51,559 nucleotides of DNA from Lactococcus sp. dk101 (lineage in GTDB: Bacteria > Bacillota > Bacilli > Lactobacillales > Streptococcaceae): NCBI RefSeq assembly GCF_009601055.1, contig NZ_WITI01000015.1, forward strand, positions 1 through 51,559, in the 5' to 3' direction. The notes beneath the pieces were generated by a model. That model was not told where the DNA came from, did no database searches, and saw nothing but the letters and a program-made list of their open reading frames with translations. This document shows, piece by piece, positions 32,741-43,140 of this stretch; position 1 is the stretch's first letter; every line of letters starts with the position of its first letter. The position numbers and the translations under genes are program-made.

Positions 32741-33660
32741 TTTTCTTCTTGGGCATTTTTTAAGTTGTTTGCTTGCTCAATGATTTTTCGCAAGCGATGA
32801 TTAACGCCTGATTTTCCAAGCGGTGGCTCCAGCATTTCGCCAAGTTCTTTAATGGTCGCTTCTGGATTTTCAAAACGTAAACGGGCGATTTCTGTCAGTT
32901 GTGGCGACAGTTGCACCATTTCTTTTTTTTCATACAAAAAACGAATGGCTTCAATCGCTTCTTGTGCAGCCAGAACTGTTTTATTGATATTGGCTGATTC
33001 AAAATTTGATTGACGATTGGCCAAACCGCGCATTTCTCTTATCATTTTGGCGTCTTCAAATTTTAGCCTTGCCTGCATGGCACCAATCAAAGTTAGAAAG
33101 TCCATGATTTCTTCAGCTTTTGATAAATACAAAATGTAGCGATTTTTACGCTCAATGATTTTAGCATTCAGCCCAAAATTATGGAAAATTTCTTGCAAAT
33201 CCTCCGCATGCTCCTGATAAACATTGGCAATGGACAGCTGATACTCGCCTTTTTCCGGGTTGTGCAAGGAACCACTCGATAAAAAAGCACCTCTCAAATA
33301 ATCACGTTGAATGAGCGGGTCATTTTTTACAAATAATGGCACGCCATTGTCCAACAACAATGAATCTGCCAGAGATAATTCATCCAACAAGTCATTCACA
33401 TTGTCCTCAATAAAAACGGTATAGACGCGATTTTTAGACAGGGTTGTTTTTTGGTGGACATGAATTTCTGCTCGAATTTCAAACAAATCCAGCAACATTT
33501 GATAAATGCATTTGGCTGTCCCAGCATTTTCTGTCGTAATCGAAAGGGTCAATTTGCCAAAAATACTAATTGATCCATTCATTCTGACCAAGGCCAACAA
33601 GGCACCTGTGGTCGAAAAATTAGCTGTCAATTCCTTTTTGACATCACTTGTGAAACTCAT
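32737..33660 (-). CDS. whiA: WhiA, LAGLIDADG-like DNA-binding protein
   Basis: This 307-residue protein has the WhiA N-terminal part (SFTSDVKKELTAN) and the degenerate homing-endonuclease fold (YLRGAFLSSGSLHNPEKGEYQ), then a C-terminal helix-turn-helix (KELGEMLEPPLGKSGVNHRLRK). In Gram-positive bacteria it affects cell division and chromosome segregation. It is the third gene of rapZ-yvcK-whiA, 55 bp after yvcK, as is conserved in Firmicutes. The ribosome binding site AAAGAG is moderate. Confidence 0.96.
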   Translation of the reverse strand: MSFTSDVKKELTANFSTTGALLALVRMNGSISIFGKLTLSITTENAGTAKCIYQMLLDLFEIRAEIHVHQKTTLSKNRVYTVFIEDNVNDLLDELSLADSLLLDNGVPLFVKNDPLIQRDYLRGAFLSSGSLHNPEKGEYQLSIANVYQEHAEDLQEIFHNFGLNAKIIERKNRYILYLSKAEEIMDFLTLIGAMQARLKFEDAKMIREMRGLANRQSNFESANINKTVLAAQEAIEAIRFLYEKKEMVQLSPQLTEIARLRFENPEATIKELGEMLEPPLGKSGVNHRLRKIIEQANNLKNAQEEK

Positions 33661-33715
33661 GTTTGACTCTTTCTATAGTGTATTAACTCGTCATTTAGAC
33701 TTGCTTATTAAATGA

Positions 33716-34699
33716 TCAAAGGCTAACTTCTGATTTATTGGCAATGGCTACAATCTCTCTTGCCACGGCTTCGCCGTCATGGAAAGCGCCGCCATCACGC
33801 AATTTTAGGAAATTATTTGAAATAATATTTACTTTTTGTTCTTGTAATGCCTTAAAATCATGCTCAACTTGAACCAAATATTCATCAAATTTATTGGTGT
33901 TCATGTATTCAGCAGGAACTTTTTCTGAGTTGACTAGAACTGTATCGATAATATTTGTCCCGATATGCTCGTGCAAAACACGCACGTGATCCGCATCGGT
34001 GGAATGTTCCGTTTCACCCCGTTGGGTCATGATATTGCAGACATAAACAATGCGTGCAGGTGTCTTCCAGAGGGCTTCACAGATTTCAGGAATGACAATA
34101 TTTGGCAAAATCGATGTGAACAATGATCCAGGACCGAGCACAATGGTATCAGCTTCCATGATAGATTTGACCACATTTCGTGACGCAACAGGCTCTTGCC
34201 CTGTGTCAGTCTCGGTCAAATAAACATGGTCAATCTGCCCTGTATAATCCGCAATGTGACTCTCTCCAGCGACTTCATGCCCATCTTTAAAGACAGCGTG
34301 CAAGGTCAAAGTCATGTCAGAGGCAGGATAGATTTTTCCATCAACATGGAAGAATTGCGCTAAGGTTTGAATGGCACGGTAGGTTGACCCTTGCATTTCA
34401 GCGACCGCTGCAATAATCAAATTGCCCAGCGGATGCCCTGCAAATTCGCCGTCAGATTTGTCAAAACGGTATTGTAAAATATTTTCATTGAATTTTGGCA
34501 TGTCAGACATGGCAATCAAGACATTGCGCAAGTCTCCTGGTGGTGCAATGTTAACTGCTGAACGAATTCGTCCAGAAGACCCCCCATCATCAGCAACGGT
34601 TACAATCGCTGTCAAATCTACATTTTCTTTTCTGAGTGCCTTTAAAACGACGGGAATCCCAGTCCCGCCACCTATGACAACTATTTTTGGTCTGCTCAT
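33716..34699 (-). CDS. yvcK: YvcK/GlmR family UDP-sugar-binding regulator
   Basis: This 327-residue Rossmann-like protein of the CofD/YvcK family starts [20 protein letters not shown], with the conserved [18 protein letters not shown] and GHPLGNLI motifs. In Bacillus it binds UDP-GlcNAc and stimulates GlmS; a glmS gene lies 30 kb away in this window. The ATG overlaps the rapZ stop by four bases (ATGA), so the two are translationally coupled. Confidence 0.95.
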   Translation of the reverse strand: MSRPKIVVIGGGTGIPVVLKALRKENVDLTAIVTVADDGGSSGRIRSAVNIAPPGDLRNVLIAMSDMPKFNENILQYRFDKSDGEFAGHPLGNLIIAAVAEMQGSTYRAIQTLAQFFHVDGKIYPASDMTLTLHAVFKDGHEVAGESHIADYTGQIDHVYLTETDTGQEPVASRNVVKSIMEADTIVLGPGSLFTSILPNIVIPEICEALWKTPARIVYVCNIMTQRGETEHSTDADHVRVLHEHIGTNIIDTVLVNSEKVPAEYMNTNKFDEYLVQVEHDFKALQEQKVNIISNNFLKLRDGGAFHDGEAVAREIVAIANKSEVSL

Positions 34700-35595
34700 G
34701 AACGATTCACCGTTTCTTTCCTACGATCTTTATCTCGATGACTGACATTAACATGCCAATCCTTTCCTAATTCTTTTGATAAGCGTTCCGCAAAAGCAAC
34801 AGAGCGGTGCTGTCCACCTGTACAACCAAAAGCAATGGTCAAAACGGACTTGCCTTCTTTTTGATAGGCAGGAATAATCGGTTTCAACATGGCAGTCAAA
34901 TTCGTATAAAATGCTTCTGAAGCCTCATTGTCCATGACATAGTGATAAACAGCCTCATTAGTTCCATTTTGATTACGTAGTTCAGGCAAATAATAAGGAT
35001 TTGGTAAAAAACGCACGTCAAAAACCAAATCAGCATCTAATGGCAATCCGTATTTGAAGCCAAAAGACATCACTTCAATCCGAAAAGTATTTGTCGTTTG
35101 TGTCGAAAAGTTTTGCAAAATCTGCGACCGCAAATTACGAGGTGTTAGCTCTGACGTATCAATGACCAAGTCTGACAGGTTCTTCAAATCAGTCAAAATC
35201 TCACGTTCCATCGTAATCCCGTCAAGGACGCGTCCATCGATTGCCAACGGATGACTTCTTCTTGTTTCCTTATAGCGAGCAACCAATTCTAAATCATTGG
35301 CATCGAGAAAGACCAATTTGAAATCAATGGTTGGCAAATCAGTTAGCTCTGTGATAATGCTGCGGAGGTGTTCAAAAAAGACCCGCGACCGCATATCAAT
35401 GACCATGGCCAACTTGTCAATTTTATTTTCTTGATTGCTATCTTGCGTACTGAGCAAGTCAACAAATTTTTCAATCAATGTTGGGGGCATATTATCTACT
35501 GTGAAGTAGCCCATGTCCTCAAAAGACTGAATGGCAACCGTTTTTCCGGCGCCTGACATTCCTGTAATAATCACGATACTAAGCTTTTTATCCAT
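34696..35595 (-). CDS. rapZ: RapZ (YvcJ) nucleotide-binding protein
   Basis: This 299-residue P-loop protein has Walker [13 protein letters not shown] (about 10-21), the Walker B-like VIDMRSR and a C-terminal [17 protein letters not shown] domain typical of the family. In other bacteria it binds small RNAs or nucleotides and takes part in amino-sugar control. The start at 35595 has AAAGGA seven bases upstream; seven codons further upstream are not conserved. It is the first gene of the rapZ-yvcK-whiA group, 57 bp after rsmF. Confidence 0.95.
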   Translation of the reverse strand: MDKKLSIVIITGMSGAGKTVAIQSFEDMGYFTVDNMPPTLIEKFVDLLSTQDSNQENKIDKLAMVIDMRSRVFFEHLRSIITELTDLPTIDFKLVFLDANDLELVARYKETRRSHPLAIDGRVLDGITMEREILTDLKNLSDLVIDTSELTPRNLRSQILQNFSTQTTNTFRIEVMSFGFKYGLPLDADLVFDVRFLPNPYYLPELRNQNGTNEAVYHYVMDNEASEAFYTNLTAMLKPIIPAYQKEGKSVLTIAFGCTGGQHRSVAFAERLSKELGKDWHVNVSHRDKDRRKETVNRS

Positions 35596-35652
35596 GTGAA
35601 TGTCCTTTCTTTTCATCTCAATATTTTAAGGAAAAATTTTTCCTTAATGGAG

Positions 35653-37023
35653 TCAATTTTTATAACGCAGCCCTTTTGGAAAATAATTTTTGACCGTTCC
35701 AGAAACAACCTTGGCAAAGCCCAAACCATTTCCGTCAAGGGTCAACTGCGTCCAACCTGCTTGGTCAGTACTGACAGCAAGCGTTTCGCCAGCCACATAT
35801 TTATTAAAGTCCTCCAGACTGATGTCAAGCGTTTGCTTGACTTCTTCTGGGTGCAATGCCAGTCCCAAAGCATAACTTGGCTCGAAACGATTTTTCTTGA
35901 ATTCTCCCAGATAAAGTCCGTCACGCGCAATTTTAAGCTGTGACAAATCAGGCAAACCTGCTGGCAAAAGATAAAGATGTTCGCCGAAAACTTGCATCAA
36001 CTGGCTATCAAAAGTAAGCTTAAGATTTTTCTTTTCAAATTCTTGCCATAATTTCATTTGTTCCTGAGAAATGGCATTGGTTTTCTTATTTTTTCCGTTT
36101 TTCTTCTTTGATTTTGTTGCCTTATGAGCTGAAAGCAAGGGGCTGTCAGCACTGACAGCATGATTTCTGAGTTTGGCAATAAATTGACCTTCCCCGTCAA
36201 AGTTTTGAGGCCAACAACGCACAACTTCTGGCATTTCAATGCCCCCACTCAACCCATTTTCATGCGGCATAGGCAAAAGTTCAAGCGTCGGATAGTTGTC
36301 CAACATGTACCGGACATTGTCCTCATCTTCTTCTTTTGACCACGTGCAAGTCGAATAAACCAACTCGCCGTCAGGCGCCAGCATCTTGAGCGCATTGTCG
36401 ATAATCTCCCTTTGAAGCTCGGCACATTTGGCAGGGTAAGTGCTGTCCCAATACTGCGTAGCGGCTGGGTCTTTACGAAACATGCCTTCGCCAGAACATG
36501 GGGCATCAAGCACGATGACATCAAAGAAACCTGCAAATACTTTAGCCAAATGCGCACTGTCTTCTTTTGTGACAACCACATTTCGCGCACCGAAACTCTC
36601 AATGTTTTCAACTAAAATCTTACTGCGTTTATCGGAAATCTCATTTGAAACCAGCAATCCTTGATTTTCAAGTCGGCTCAATAATTGCGTGGACTTGCCA
36701 CCAGGCGCGGCACACAAATCAAGGACTTTCATTCCTGGCTGGATATCGGCTAAACTGCCCACCATTTGAGCAGCAGGCTCTTGGGAATAAACAAGCCCCA
36801 TGACATGAGCCGCTGATTTTCCTGAAATCTTTCCATAATAGCCAAAAGGACTATTTGGAATTGCTTTGTCATGGTTTTTCTTAGAAAATTCTAAGCAATT
36901 TTTTAAAGGATTGATACGGTAAGCACTGACAGCAGGGCTGTCAAAGCTGACCAAAAATTTTTCAAACTCTTCTTTGCCTAGAACTTTCTCATATTTTTCT
37001 TTAAATTCTAAGGGTAAATTCAT
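35653..37023 (-). CDS. RsmF/RsmB-type 16S rRNA (cytosine-C5)-methyltransferase
   Basis: This 456-residue SAM-dependent methyltransferase is of the NOL1/NOP2/Sun family. The SAM-binding core is visible: VLDLCAAPGGKSTQL, the catalytic pair in LDAPCSGEGMFRKDP and the second cysteine motif YSTCTWSKEEDE. A lysine-rich linker (KATKSKKKNGKNKKT) leads to a C-terminal PUA-like domain as in RsmF. Two exact palindromes lie in this gene (35764-35775 and 36145-36156), plus a one-mismatch copy at 36940-36951. It follows cls by 34 bp. Confidence 0.92.
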   Translation of the reverse strand: MNLPLEFKEKYEKVLGKEEFEKFLVSFDSPAVSAYRINPLKNCLEFSKKNHDKAIPNSPFGYYGKISGKSAAHVMGLVYSQEPAAQMVGSLADIQPGMKVLDLCAAPGGKSTQLLSRLENQGLLVSNEISDKRSKILVENIESFGARNVVVTKEDSAHLAKVFAGFFDVIVLDAPCSGEGMFRKDPAATQYWDSTYPAKCAELQREIIDNALKMLAPDGELVYSTCTWSKEEDEDNVRYMLDNYPTLELLPMPHENGLSGGIEMPEVVRCWPQNFDGEGQFIAKLRNHAVSADSPLLSAHKATKSKKKNGKNKKTNAISQEQMKLWQEFEKKNLKLTFDSQLMQVFGEHLYLLPAGLPDLSQLKIARDGLYLGEFKKNRFEPSYALGLALHPEEVKQTLDISLEDFNKYVAGETLAVSTDQAGWTQLTLDGNGLGFAKVVSGTVKNYFPKGLRYKN

Positions 37024-37057
37024 GTGACCTTCTAAAAAATAATAATATTCTTATTTA

Positions 37058-38509
37058 TCAAAGCATTGGACTGATTAAACGGGCCAATCCTTCTTTAAAT
37101 CGAATGAAAATCGAACGTTCTTCATAACGCTCCATGGTCAGTGGTTTACTGACTTCAAGGTCGTTCATGAAGTTTTGACGGAGTTTTTGAGCAAAATCGT
37201 AGTCATAAACGACCACATTGGCTTCAAAACAGAGTTGCAGACTTCGATAATCAAAATTTGCTGATCCAACAGAGGCGTATTCGCCGTCGATGATCAGATT
37301 TTTGGCATGGACAAAGCCATTTTCATAAGTATAAACTTTGGCACCGTATTTGAGCAAATCAGCAGCGTTAAAATAAGTCGCCCAATAAACCAACATGTGA
37401 TCTGGTTTATTTGGGATCATCAATTTCACTTGAACGCCTGATAAAAGGGCCAATTTCAGTGTTTCATGCAAGGCATCTGACGGAATATAATAAGGGGTTT
37501 GAATAATGATTTCACGTTCTGCACCAGAAATCATTTTCATATAAGTCAATTTAATTTGTTCCTTGGCTTCATCTGGCCCTGAGGTGACAAACTGGGTCAT
37601 GGCGTGGCCTTCATTGAGGGCAGGTGGAAAATAAGGCGCTCCGTCCTTGATTTCAAAATGGTGTTGCGAATTCCAGTCCAAGATAAAGCGATGTTGCAAG
37701 GAATAGACAATGTCGCCAGTTAAACGCAAGTGATTGTCTCTCCAATACCCAAACTTTTTAGTAATGGTCGCATATTCATCTCCGACATTGAAACCACCTG
37801 TATAACCAATGACACCATCAATCACAACGATTTTACGGTGCAAGCGATAATTAGTACGTGGGTTAATCAAAGGCATGATGAGTGGGAAAAATTGTGCCAC
37901 ATAACCACCAAGCGCAATCAATTCTGAGAAATATTTGATTTTTGTTCGGTTTGATCCCCAAGCATCATAAAGCACGCGGACTTCAACGCCACGTTTTCTG
38001 GCTTCAATCAACGCCGCATAAATTTCTTTTCCAAGATTGTCCATACGGAAAATGTAATATTCCATGTGGATAGAATGCTTGGCATTTTTGATGTCTTCCA
38101 AAAGGGCATCAAATTTTTCACGCCCGTCATCAAAAATTTTAATTTTTGTATTGGTTGAGATGATTGATTTTTCTTCCCGATAAAGCATGTTCATCAACTG
38201 CCCAATGGCATGGTTTTTCCGCATTTTTTGGATAAACTCAGGATTGCTATATGCTTTATTGGCACTGGTTAGCTGACGCTCAAAGCCAATCTGAAATTGC
38301 TTGCGGTCTTTAAAAATTCGATAATGAGAAATCCCACGCCCGATTAGCAAGTATAAAATAAAGCCAAAGATTGGTAAAATATTGACCACAAATAACCACG
38401 ACCATGTCGCTGCAGTGCTTTTTCTTTCCCTAAAAATAATGACGAACGATAAGATGAAATTCAGCGAAAAAATCACAATTTCAAATATTGCCAATAAACT
38501 TAAATTCAA
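37058..38509 (-). CDS. cls: Cardiolipin synthase
   Basis: This 483-residue membrane phospholipase D-superfamily enzyme joins two phosphatidylglycerols. Two N-terminal membrane segments (about 5-25 and 35-56) precede two HKD motifs: HRKIVVIDGVIGYTGG and HAKNLIIDGEYASVGSANFDYRS. The start is TTG at 38509 with GGGGAG five bases upstream. A TATAAT box (38540-38545) starts the operon cls-rsmF-rapZ-yvcK-whiA. Confidence 0.95.
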   Translation of the reverse strand: MNLSLLAIFEIVIFSLNFILSFVIIFRERKSTAATWSWLFVVNILPIFGFILYLLIGRGISHYRIFKDRKQFQIGFERQLTSANKAYSNPEFIQKMRKNHAIGQLMNMLYREEKSIISTNTKIKIFDDGREKFDALLEDIKNAKHSIHMEYYIFRMDNLGKEIYAALIEARKRGVEVRVLYDAWGSNRTKIKYFSELIALGGYVAQFFPLIMPLINPRTNYRLHRKIVVIDGVIGYTGGFNVGDEYATITKKFGYWRDNHLRLTGDIVYSLQHRFILDWNSQHHFEIKDGAPYFPPALNEGHAMTQFVTSGPDEAKEQIKLTYMKMISGAEREIIIQTPYYIPSDALHETLKLALLSGVQVKLMIPNKPDHMLVYWATYFNAADLLKYGAKVYTYENGFVHAKNLIIDGEYASVGSANFDYRSLQLCFEANVVVYDYDFAQKLRQNFMNDLEVSKPLTMERYEERSIFIRFKEGLARLISPML

Positions 38510-38539
38510 ACGAACTCCCCCTGTTTTATGTCTCTTCCT

Positions 38540-38545
38540 ATTATA
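38540..38545 (-). promoter_or_regulatory. -10 box upstream of cls
   Basis: A perfect TATAAT on the minus strand, with a weak -35, 31 bp upstream of the TTG start. Confidence 0.5.
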
Positions 38546-38598
38546 TCAAAAAAAAAGCCCCTTTTCTTAGATAATCATTAAAAGTTCCTCAGAAATAA

Positions 38599-38623
38599 AA
38601 AATAGGACACAAGGTCCTATTTT
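38599..38623 (-). terminator. Terminator of the oligopeptide permease operon
   Basis: AAATAGGAC pairs with GTCCTATTT over a short loop, directly after the oppF stop, and is followed by T on the minus strand. Confidence 0.8.
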
Positions 38624-39544
38624 TTATTTTCGATAGCGTTCAAGTTCTGCTTGATTGGCTCTGACAAAATGGCCGGGTGTCAGTTCCACAAATTGTGGCG
38701 GATCCATTTCATAATCATGTTGCGTTGGATCATAGACAATCAATGCCTTGTTTTTTTCCAAACTTGGATCTGGGATTGGCACTGCTGACAGCAAAGACTT
38801 GGTGTACGGATGTATCGGATTGGCAAATAATTCTTCTGTTTCCGCCAACTCCACGATATGCCCCTTATAAATCACGGCAATCCGGTCCGAAATGTAACGG
38901 ACAACCGACAAATCATGAGCCACAAATAAATAAGTAACCTGATCTTCGATTTGAAATTTCTTCAAGAGATTAAGCACTTGCGCCCGAATGGAAACGTCTA
39001 ATGCTGAAATCGGTTCGTCAGCAATGACAAGTTTCGGGTTCATGACCAAAGCGCGTGCAATCCCTATCCGTTGGCGTTGACCGCCAGAAAATTCATGCGG
39101 GTAACGCGACAGATGTTCCGGCAATAAGCCAACTTCTTTGATGATGGCTTCGACTTTTCGCTTGCGGTTAGCTTCATCTTTGAAAAGTTTGAAATTATAA
39201 AGCCCTTCTGAAATGATATAATCAACGGTTGCGCGGTCATTGAGCGATGCGGCAGGGTCTTGAAAGACCATTTGGATTTCACGTGTGACTTTTTCCTTTG
39301 TCTTCTTTGACAATTTGCCACTGATTTCTAGTCCGTCAAAGTCAATTTCGCCAGCGCTGACAGGATTGATGCCGATAACAGCACGTCCAATCGTTGTTTT
39401 TCCTGAGCCTGATTCACCAACGAGCGAAAATGTTTCGCCTTTGTAAATCTCAAAGTTGGCATCTTCTACTGCCACAAATTTTTTCTTGCCAGAGCCAAAA
39501 GAAATCTCTAAATCTTTGACCGACAATAAAACCTCTTTTGTCAT
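38624..39544 (-). CDS. oppF: Oligopeptide ABC transporter ATP-binding protein (OppF/AmiF)
   Basis: This 306-residue ATPase has Walker [13 protein letters not shown], the signature [15 protein letters not shown], Walker B LVIADEP and a C-terminal [16 protein letters not shown] extension characteristic of OppF. Length matches streptococcal AmiF. GGAGG precedes the ATG, which abuts the oppD stop (TAAATG), so translation is coupled. Confidence 0.95.
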   Translation of the reverse strand: MTKEVLLSVKDLEISFGSGKKKFVAVEDANFEIYKGETFSLVGESGSGKTTIGRAVIGINPVSAGEIDFDGLEISGKLSKKTKEKVTREIQMVFQDPAASLNDRATVDYIISEGLYNFKLFKDEANRKRKVEAIIKEVGLLPEHLSRYPHEFSGGQRQRIGIARALVMNPKLVIADEPISALDVSIRAQVLNLLKKFQIEDQVTYLFVAHDLSVVRYISDRIAVIYKGHIVELAETEELFANPIHPYTKSLLSAVPIPDPSLEKNKALIVYDPTQHDYEMDPPQFVELTPGHFVRANQAELERYRK

Positions 39545-40612
39545 TTAGACTTCCTCCAAGTTTTGTTTTTTGACAAGATTTTTCATTTTTTCATGTAAAT
39601 TTTGAATGATTTCAGGTTTTTCAACCTTTGGCGCACGTTCGTCAAGCAGCCATGTTTTTGCCCAATGCCAGTCATTGACCTGATATTTTGGCGGTGCCAA
39701 CTGATAATCAATTTTCATTGCAAATGGATTTCTCGGAGCAAACGCATCGCCCTTGATTTCTTTAAACAATGATGGTGGCGTTCCAGGAATGGAAAAGAGG
39801 GCTTCTCCTTTTTGTCCCAGTTGAGGCAAGGATGACAAGAGACTCCACGTGTATGGATGTTTAGGGTTAAAGAAGATGTCTTCCACTCGCCCATACTCAA
39901 TGATTTCCCCTGCATACATCACAGCAACCTTATCGGCAATATTGGCAACAACGCCCAAATCATGCGTGATAAAGATAGTCGTAAATTGGTATTCTTCTTG
40001 CAGACTACGAATCAAGTCCAAAATCTGTGCTTGAATGGTAACATCAAGTGCCGTGGTCGGCTCATCACAAATTAAAATTTTTGGTTTGCATGCCAAAGCA
40101 ATAGCAATGACAATCCGTTGCCGCATACCTCCAGAATACTCGAAAGGATAGTCAGAAAAGCGTTTTTCAGCTTCTGGAATTCCTACTTTTTTCATGAGGT
40201 CAATCGCATGTTTTTTCGCTTCTTCACCCTTAATGTGTTGATGTTTCTCAATCACTTCGACGATTTGTTTGCCAATAGTCAAGATTGGATTGAGCGAAGT
40301 CATTGGGTCTTGAAAGATTGTTGCAATCTCGGAACCACGGATTTTTGACCAGTCATTATTACTTTTGATTTGCGCCAAATCAAGCCCATTATATAAGATT
40401 GAACCTGAGGAAATTTGTCCATTTTCTTCTAACATTCCTGTAAATGTTTTAGTAAAAACAGACTTACCAGAACCAGATTCCCCAACGATGGCTAATACTT
40501 CGCCTTCGTATAAATCGATTGAAATATCACGAATTGCGGTCAACAAGCGATTTCTGACATGAAATTGAACAGAAACATTTTTTGCTTCAATAATTTTTTT
40601 ATTTTCTGTCAT
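39545..40612 (-). CDS. oppD: Oligopeptide ABC transporter ATP-binding protein (OppD/AmiE)
   Basis: This 355-residue ATPase has Walker A GESGSGKSVFTK, the signature YSGGMRQRIVIAIAL, Walker B ILICDEP and the C-terminal HPYTWSLLSSLPQLG segment of the OppD type. The length equals that remembered for streptococcal AmiE. It heterodimerises with OppF to power import of oligopeptides. It begins ten bases after the oppC stop. Confidence 0.95.
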   Translation of the reverse strand: MTENKKIIEAKNVSVQFHVRNRLLTAIRDISIDLYEGEVLAIVGESGSGKSVFTKTFTGMLEENGQISSGSILYNGLDLAQIKSNNDWSKIRGSEIATIFQDPMTSLNPILTIGKQIVEVIEKHQHIKGEEAKKHAIDLMKKVGIPEAEKRFSDYPFEYSGGMRQRIVIAIALACKPKILICDEPTTALDVTIQAQILDLIRSLQEEYQFTTIFITHDLGVVANIADKVAVMYAGEIIEYGRVEDIFFNPKHPYTWSLLSSLPQLGQKGEALFSIPGTPPSLFKEIKGDAFAPRNPFAMKIDYQLAPPKYQVNDWHWAKTWLLDERAPKVEKPEIIQNLHEKMKNLVKKQNLEEV

Positions 40613-40621
40613 TTTTTCTCC

Positions 40622-41566
40622 TTACAAATGTGTTTTCGGATCTGAGGCATCTGCCAATGCTTGCCCAACCAAGAACAAAGCCATGGTAATCAAGACAAAG
40701 ATAAAGACAGGAATCCAGAACAGATAAGAGTCCGTCGTCATGTTTGTCGAGTATTGCGAAATCATTCGCCCTAAAGAAGGCGTATCGGCTGACAAACCAA
40801 TTCCTAAGAAACTCAAGAAAACTTCGTAAGAGATGAAACTTGGCAAGGTTGTTGATGCCATGGTCATAATGACAGAGACCATGAAAGGAAGTGTGTTTTT
40901 CGTTACGAGGCGCCAGGTTTTTGTGCCGAGCGTTCTTGAGGCCAAGTTATACTCGCGGTCTCGAATAATCATGACCTGTACCCGAATGAAATAGGCAGTT
41001 CCCAACCAAGAGGTTGCGCACATGGCAAAGAGCAGGTTCCAAAAACCATTTCCGAAAGCAAAAGACAAGACCATTACCACTAAAATCAATGGCACGTTGC
41101 TAAAGATATTGTAAACTTCAAGCATGAAGCGGTCAATGCGTGGCGAATTCCCCCAAATCGCACCAACAACAACACCGAGTACCGTTGTAATCACCGTCGC
41201 CAAAAATCCAATCAAGATTGAGGTTCTTGCCCCTGCCCAAACAGCGTCAAACAAACTTTGACCGTTCGAATCCGTTCCGAACCAATATTTCAAACTTGGT
41301 GGATTATATCTGGCAGCAAAGTCATTGATATTTCCTGTATTCATGAAACTATAGCCTGAAAACATGGGCTGAATAAAGCTCATCAGTACAATCACCAACA
41401 TGATAATCAACATGACAATGGTTAATTTAGAGCTAAAAAATTTCTTGAATACTGAACGCCAGTATGAATAAACAGGAGCGTCAATCCGTTCAGAAGCCAG
41501 TTGATCCACTTGGACCAAATCAAACATTTCAGGTGTTAATTCTTCAATATTATTCATTTTCATCAT
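40622..41566 (-). CDS. oppC: Oligopeptide ABC transporter permease (OppC/AmiD)
   Basis: This 314-residue permease has an N-terminal cytoplasmic part, TM1 (about 44-66), a small extracellular loop and a transport domain with the EAA-type loop (REYNLASRTLGTKTWRLVTKNTLP). The C-terminus has WIPVFIFVLITMALFLVGQALADASDP. The ATG overlaps the oppB stop by four bases. There are two further in-frame ATG codons at the start; GAGGTG lies before the first. Confidence 0.95.
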   Translation of the reverse strand: MMKMNNIEELTPEMFDLVQVDQLASERIDAPVYSYWRSVFKKFFSSKLTIVMLIIMLVIVLMSFIQPMFSGYSFMNTGNINDFAARYNPPSLKYWFGTDSNGQSLFDAVWAGARTSILIGFLATVITTVLGVVVGAIWGNSPRIDRFMLEVYNIFSNVPLILVVMVLSFAFGNGFWNLLFAMCATSWLGTAYFIRVQVMIIRDREYNLASRTLGTKTWRLVTKNTLPFMVSVIMTMASTTLPSFISYEVFLSFLGIGLSADTPSLGRMISQYSTNMTTDSYLFWIPVFIFVLITMALFLVGQALADASDPKTHL

Positions 41567-43056
41567 TTTTCACCTCGTTTCTTCACGGTAAGATTGATTC
41601 GTGGGTCAATTACGGTCATCAACAAATCTCCTACAATCAAGGCAATGACAGCCGTTAAGGTGAAAATAAAGGTTAAGCCGACAACCATGGCATTATTATG
41701 TGACAAAAGCGCTGCTGGTAAAAGTTTTCCCATACCAGGAACATTGAAGATGGTTTCAGTAATGGTTGCACCACCGATAGAGGCGATGATTGATACTGGG
41801 ATTCCTTGAACAATCGGGATCATGGCATTTTTCATGATGTGACCATTTGAGATTTCACGCTCAGTCAAGCCCTTAGCTCTCGCAAAACGAACATAATCAC
41901 TCAAAGACTGGTCAATCATGAAGCGTCGAATCCATTGAATGGTACCGCCAATCGAAATCGCTGATAAAATAAAGACTGGAAGAACATAGGACAATGGATT
42001 TTGCGCTCCTAAATCAGGGAACAAGGTTGGAAGTCCAATGCTACCACCGATAAATTGTAAGAAATAAACAAAAGCAAGACTCGGCAGGGCAATAGACAAG
42101 ATGATGAAGGCATTTCCTAAGCCGTCAATCCAAGTGCCTTTTTTACGGGCAAACAAAATCGACAAGGGAATTCCTAAGCCATAAGTGATGATCAAAGCAA
42201 GCGTCCCAATCAAAAATGATGTGGTAAGCATGGATGGATCAGCATAATTGTTTTCTGTTAGCGAATAGGGATCAGAGCCAAATTTCGCTTTGGTTGGTGC
42301 ATCTGTCTTACTTGGACTGCGGTATTGTGCCGTATGAATATTGGCAGATGACAACATTTTTCCTTCTGGGAAGTTGACTTGAGACAAGACTGCTTCACCT
42401 TGGCCTTGTTCAATGACCTTCAAGACTTCTTGTCCATCATAACTTGGGAAAGATTGGCCCAGATACAAGTGGACGATGTTTTGATGAATGTATGGGAAAT
42501 GTTTGTCGGTATAAATTTGATATTTATATTTTGTTCCACTTCCGATGAGTGCAAAGCCGCCTTTCGTATTCATGCTGTAGCCACGTTTGAGGTCTGGATT
42601 TGATTTGTCTTGCACATGCCAGATGTTATCAATCTGAATCATTTGTCCATAAAATCTTCCGACCCGCTCATAAAGTGGAATTTCACGCACGGCATAATAA
42701 GCTTTACTCTTTGGCATTTGCTTAATTGTCCAGCCACCACCTGCTTTTTTGGCCCATTTTTCAAGGCTTGTTTTGTTTTCATCTGTCAGCTCTGACGACG
42801 CTTCAAAACCGCTCTTGTCAGCTTTGGCAATCAGTTCACGCGTATTCAAATACTGAATGTAACCCATTTTGTCGTAGATGGTATTTTCATAATCTGTCCG
42901 TTTGTCAGGGACTGATGCAATTTTGTTGTAGTTGGCATCGTTATTGAAAACCATGTGACGAGGAATGAGTGTATAGACCAACATATAAGTTAACGTTGTT
43001 ACCATAAAGACTGAAAATAACCCACGCAGGATACGTCCAAGTGTATATTTTAACAT
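41563..43056 (-). CDS. oppB: Oligopeptide ABC transporter permease (OppB/AmiC) with large extracellular insert
   Basis: This 497-residue permease is longer than typical OppB (about 305-330). Between TM1 (about 10-32) and the transport core lies a roughly 230-residue extracytoplasmic insert (about 33-285) as in streptococcal AmiC. The core carries the EAA loop (DYVRFARAKGLTEREISNGHIMKNAMIP). An exact GTCAGCTCTGAC (42785-42796), read as SELT, falls in the insert. It follows oppA after 84 bp containing a stem-loop. Confidence 0.94.
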   Translation of the reverse strand: MLKYTLGRILRGLFSVFMVTTLTYMLVYTLIPRHMVFNNDANYNKIASVPDKRTDYENTIYDKMGYIQYLNTRELIAKADKSGFEASSELTDENKTSLEKWAKKAGGGWTIKQMPKSKAYYAVREIPLYERVGRFYGQMIQIDNIWHVQDKSNPDLKRGYSMNTKGGFALIGSGTKYKYQIYTDKHFPYIHQNIVHLYLGQSFPSYDGQEVLKVIEQGQGEAVLSQVNFPEGKMLSSANIHTAQYRSPSKTDAPTKAKFGSDPYSLTENNYADPSMLTTSFLIGTLALIITYGLGIPLSILFARKKGTWIDGLGNAFIILSIALPSLAFVYFLQFIGGSIGLPTLFPDLGAQNPLSYVLPVFILSAISIGGTIQWIRRFMIDQSLSDYVRFARAKGLTEREISNGHIMKNAMIPIVQGIPVSIIASIGGATITETIFNVPGMGKLLPAALLSHNNAMVVGLTFIFTLTAVIALIVGDLLMTVIDPRINLTVKKRGEK

Positions 43057-43096
43057 ATTGAATCCTCTACCTATTTTTACTTCTAAAACAACTCAA

Positions 43097-43122
43097 ATGC
43101 CTCCAAGAGGGAGAGGAGGCAT
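43097..43122 (-). terminator. Intercistronic stem-loop between oppA and oppB
   Basis: ATGCCTCC pairs with GGAGGCAT over a ten-base loop, with no long T-run. Such hairpins often stabilise the mRNA of the binding protein and reduce downstream transport genes. Confidence 0.6.
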
Positions 43123-43140
43123 CTGAATTATACAAATCAA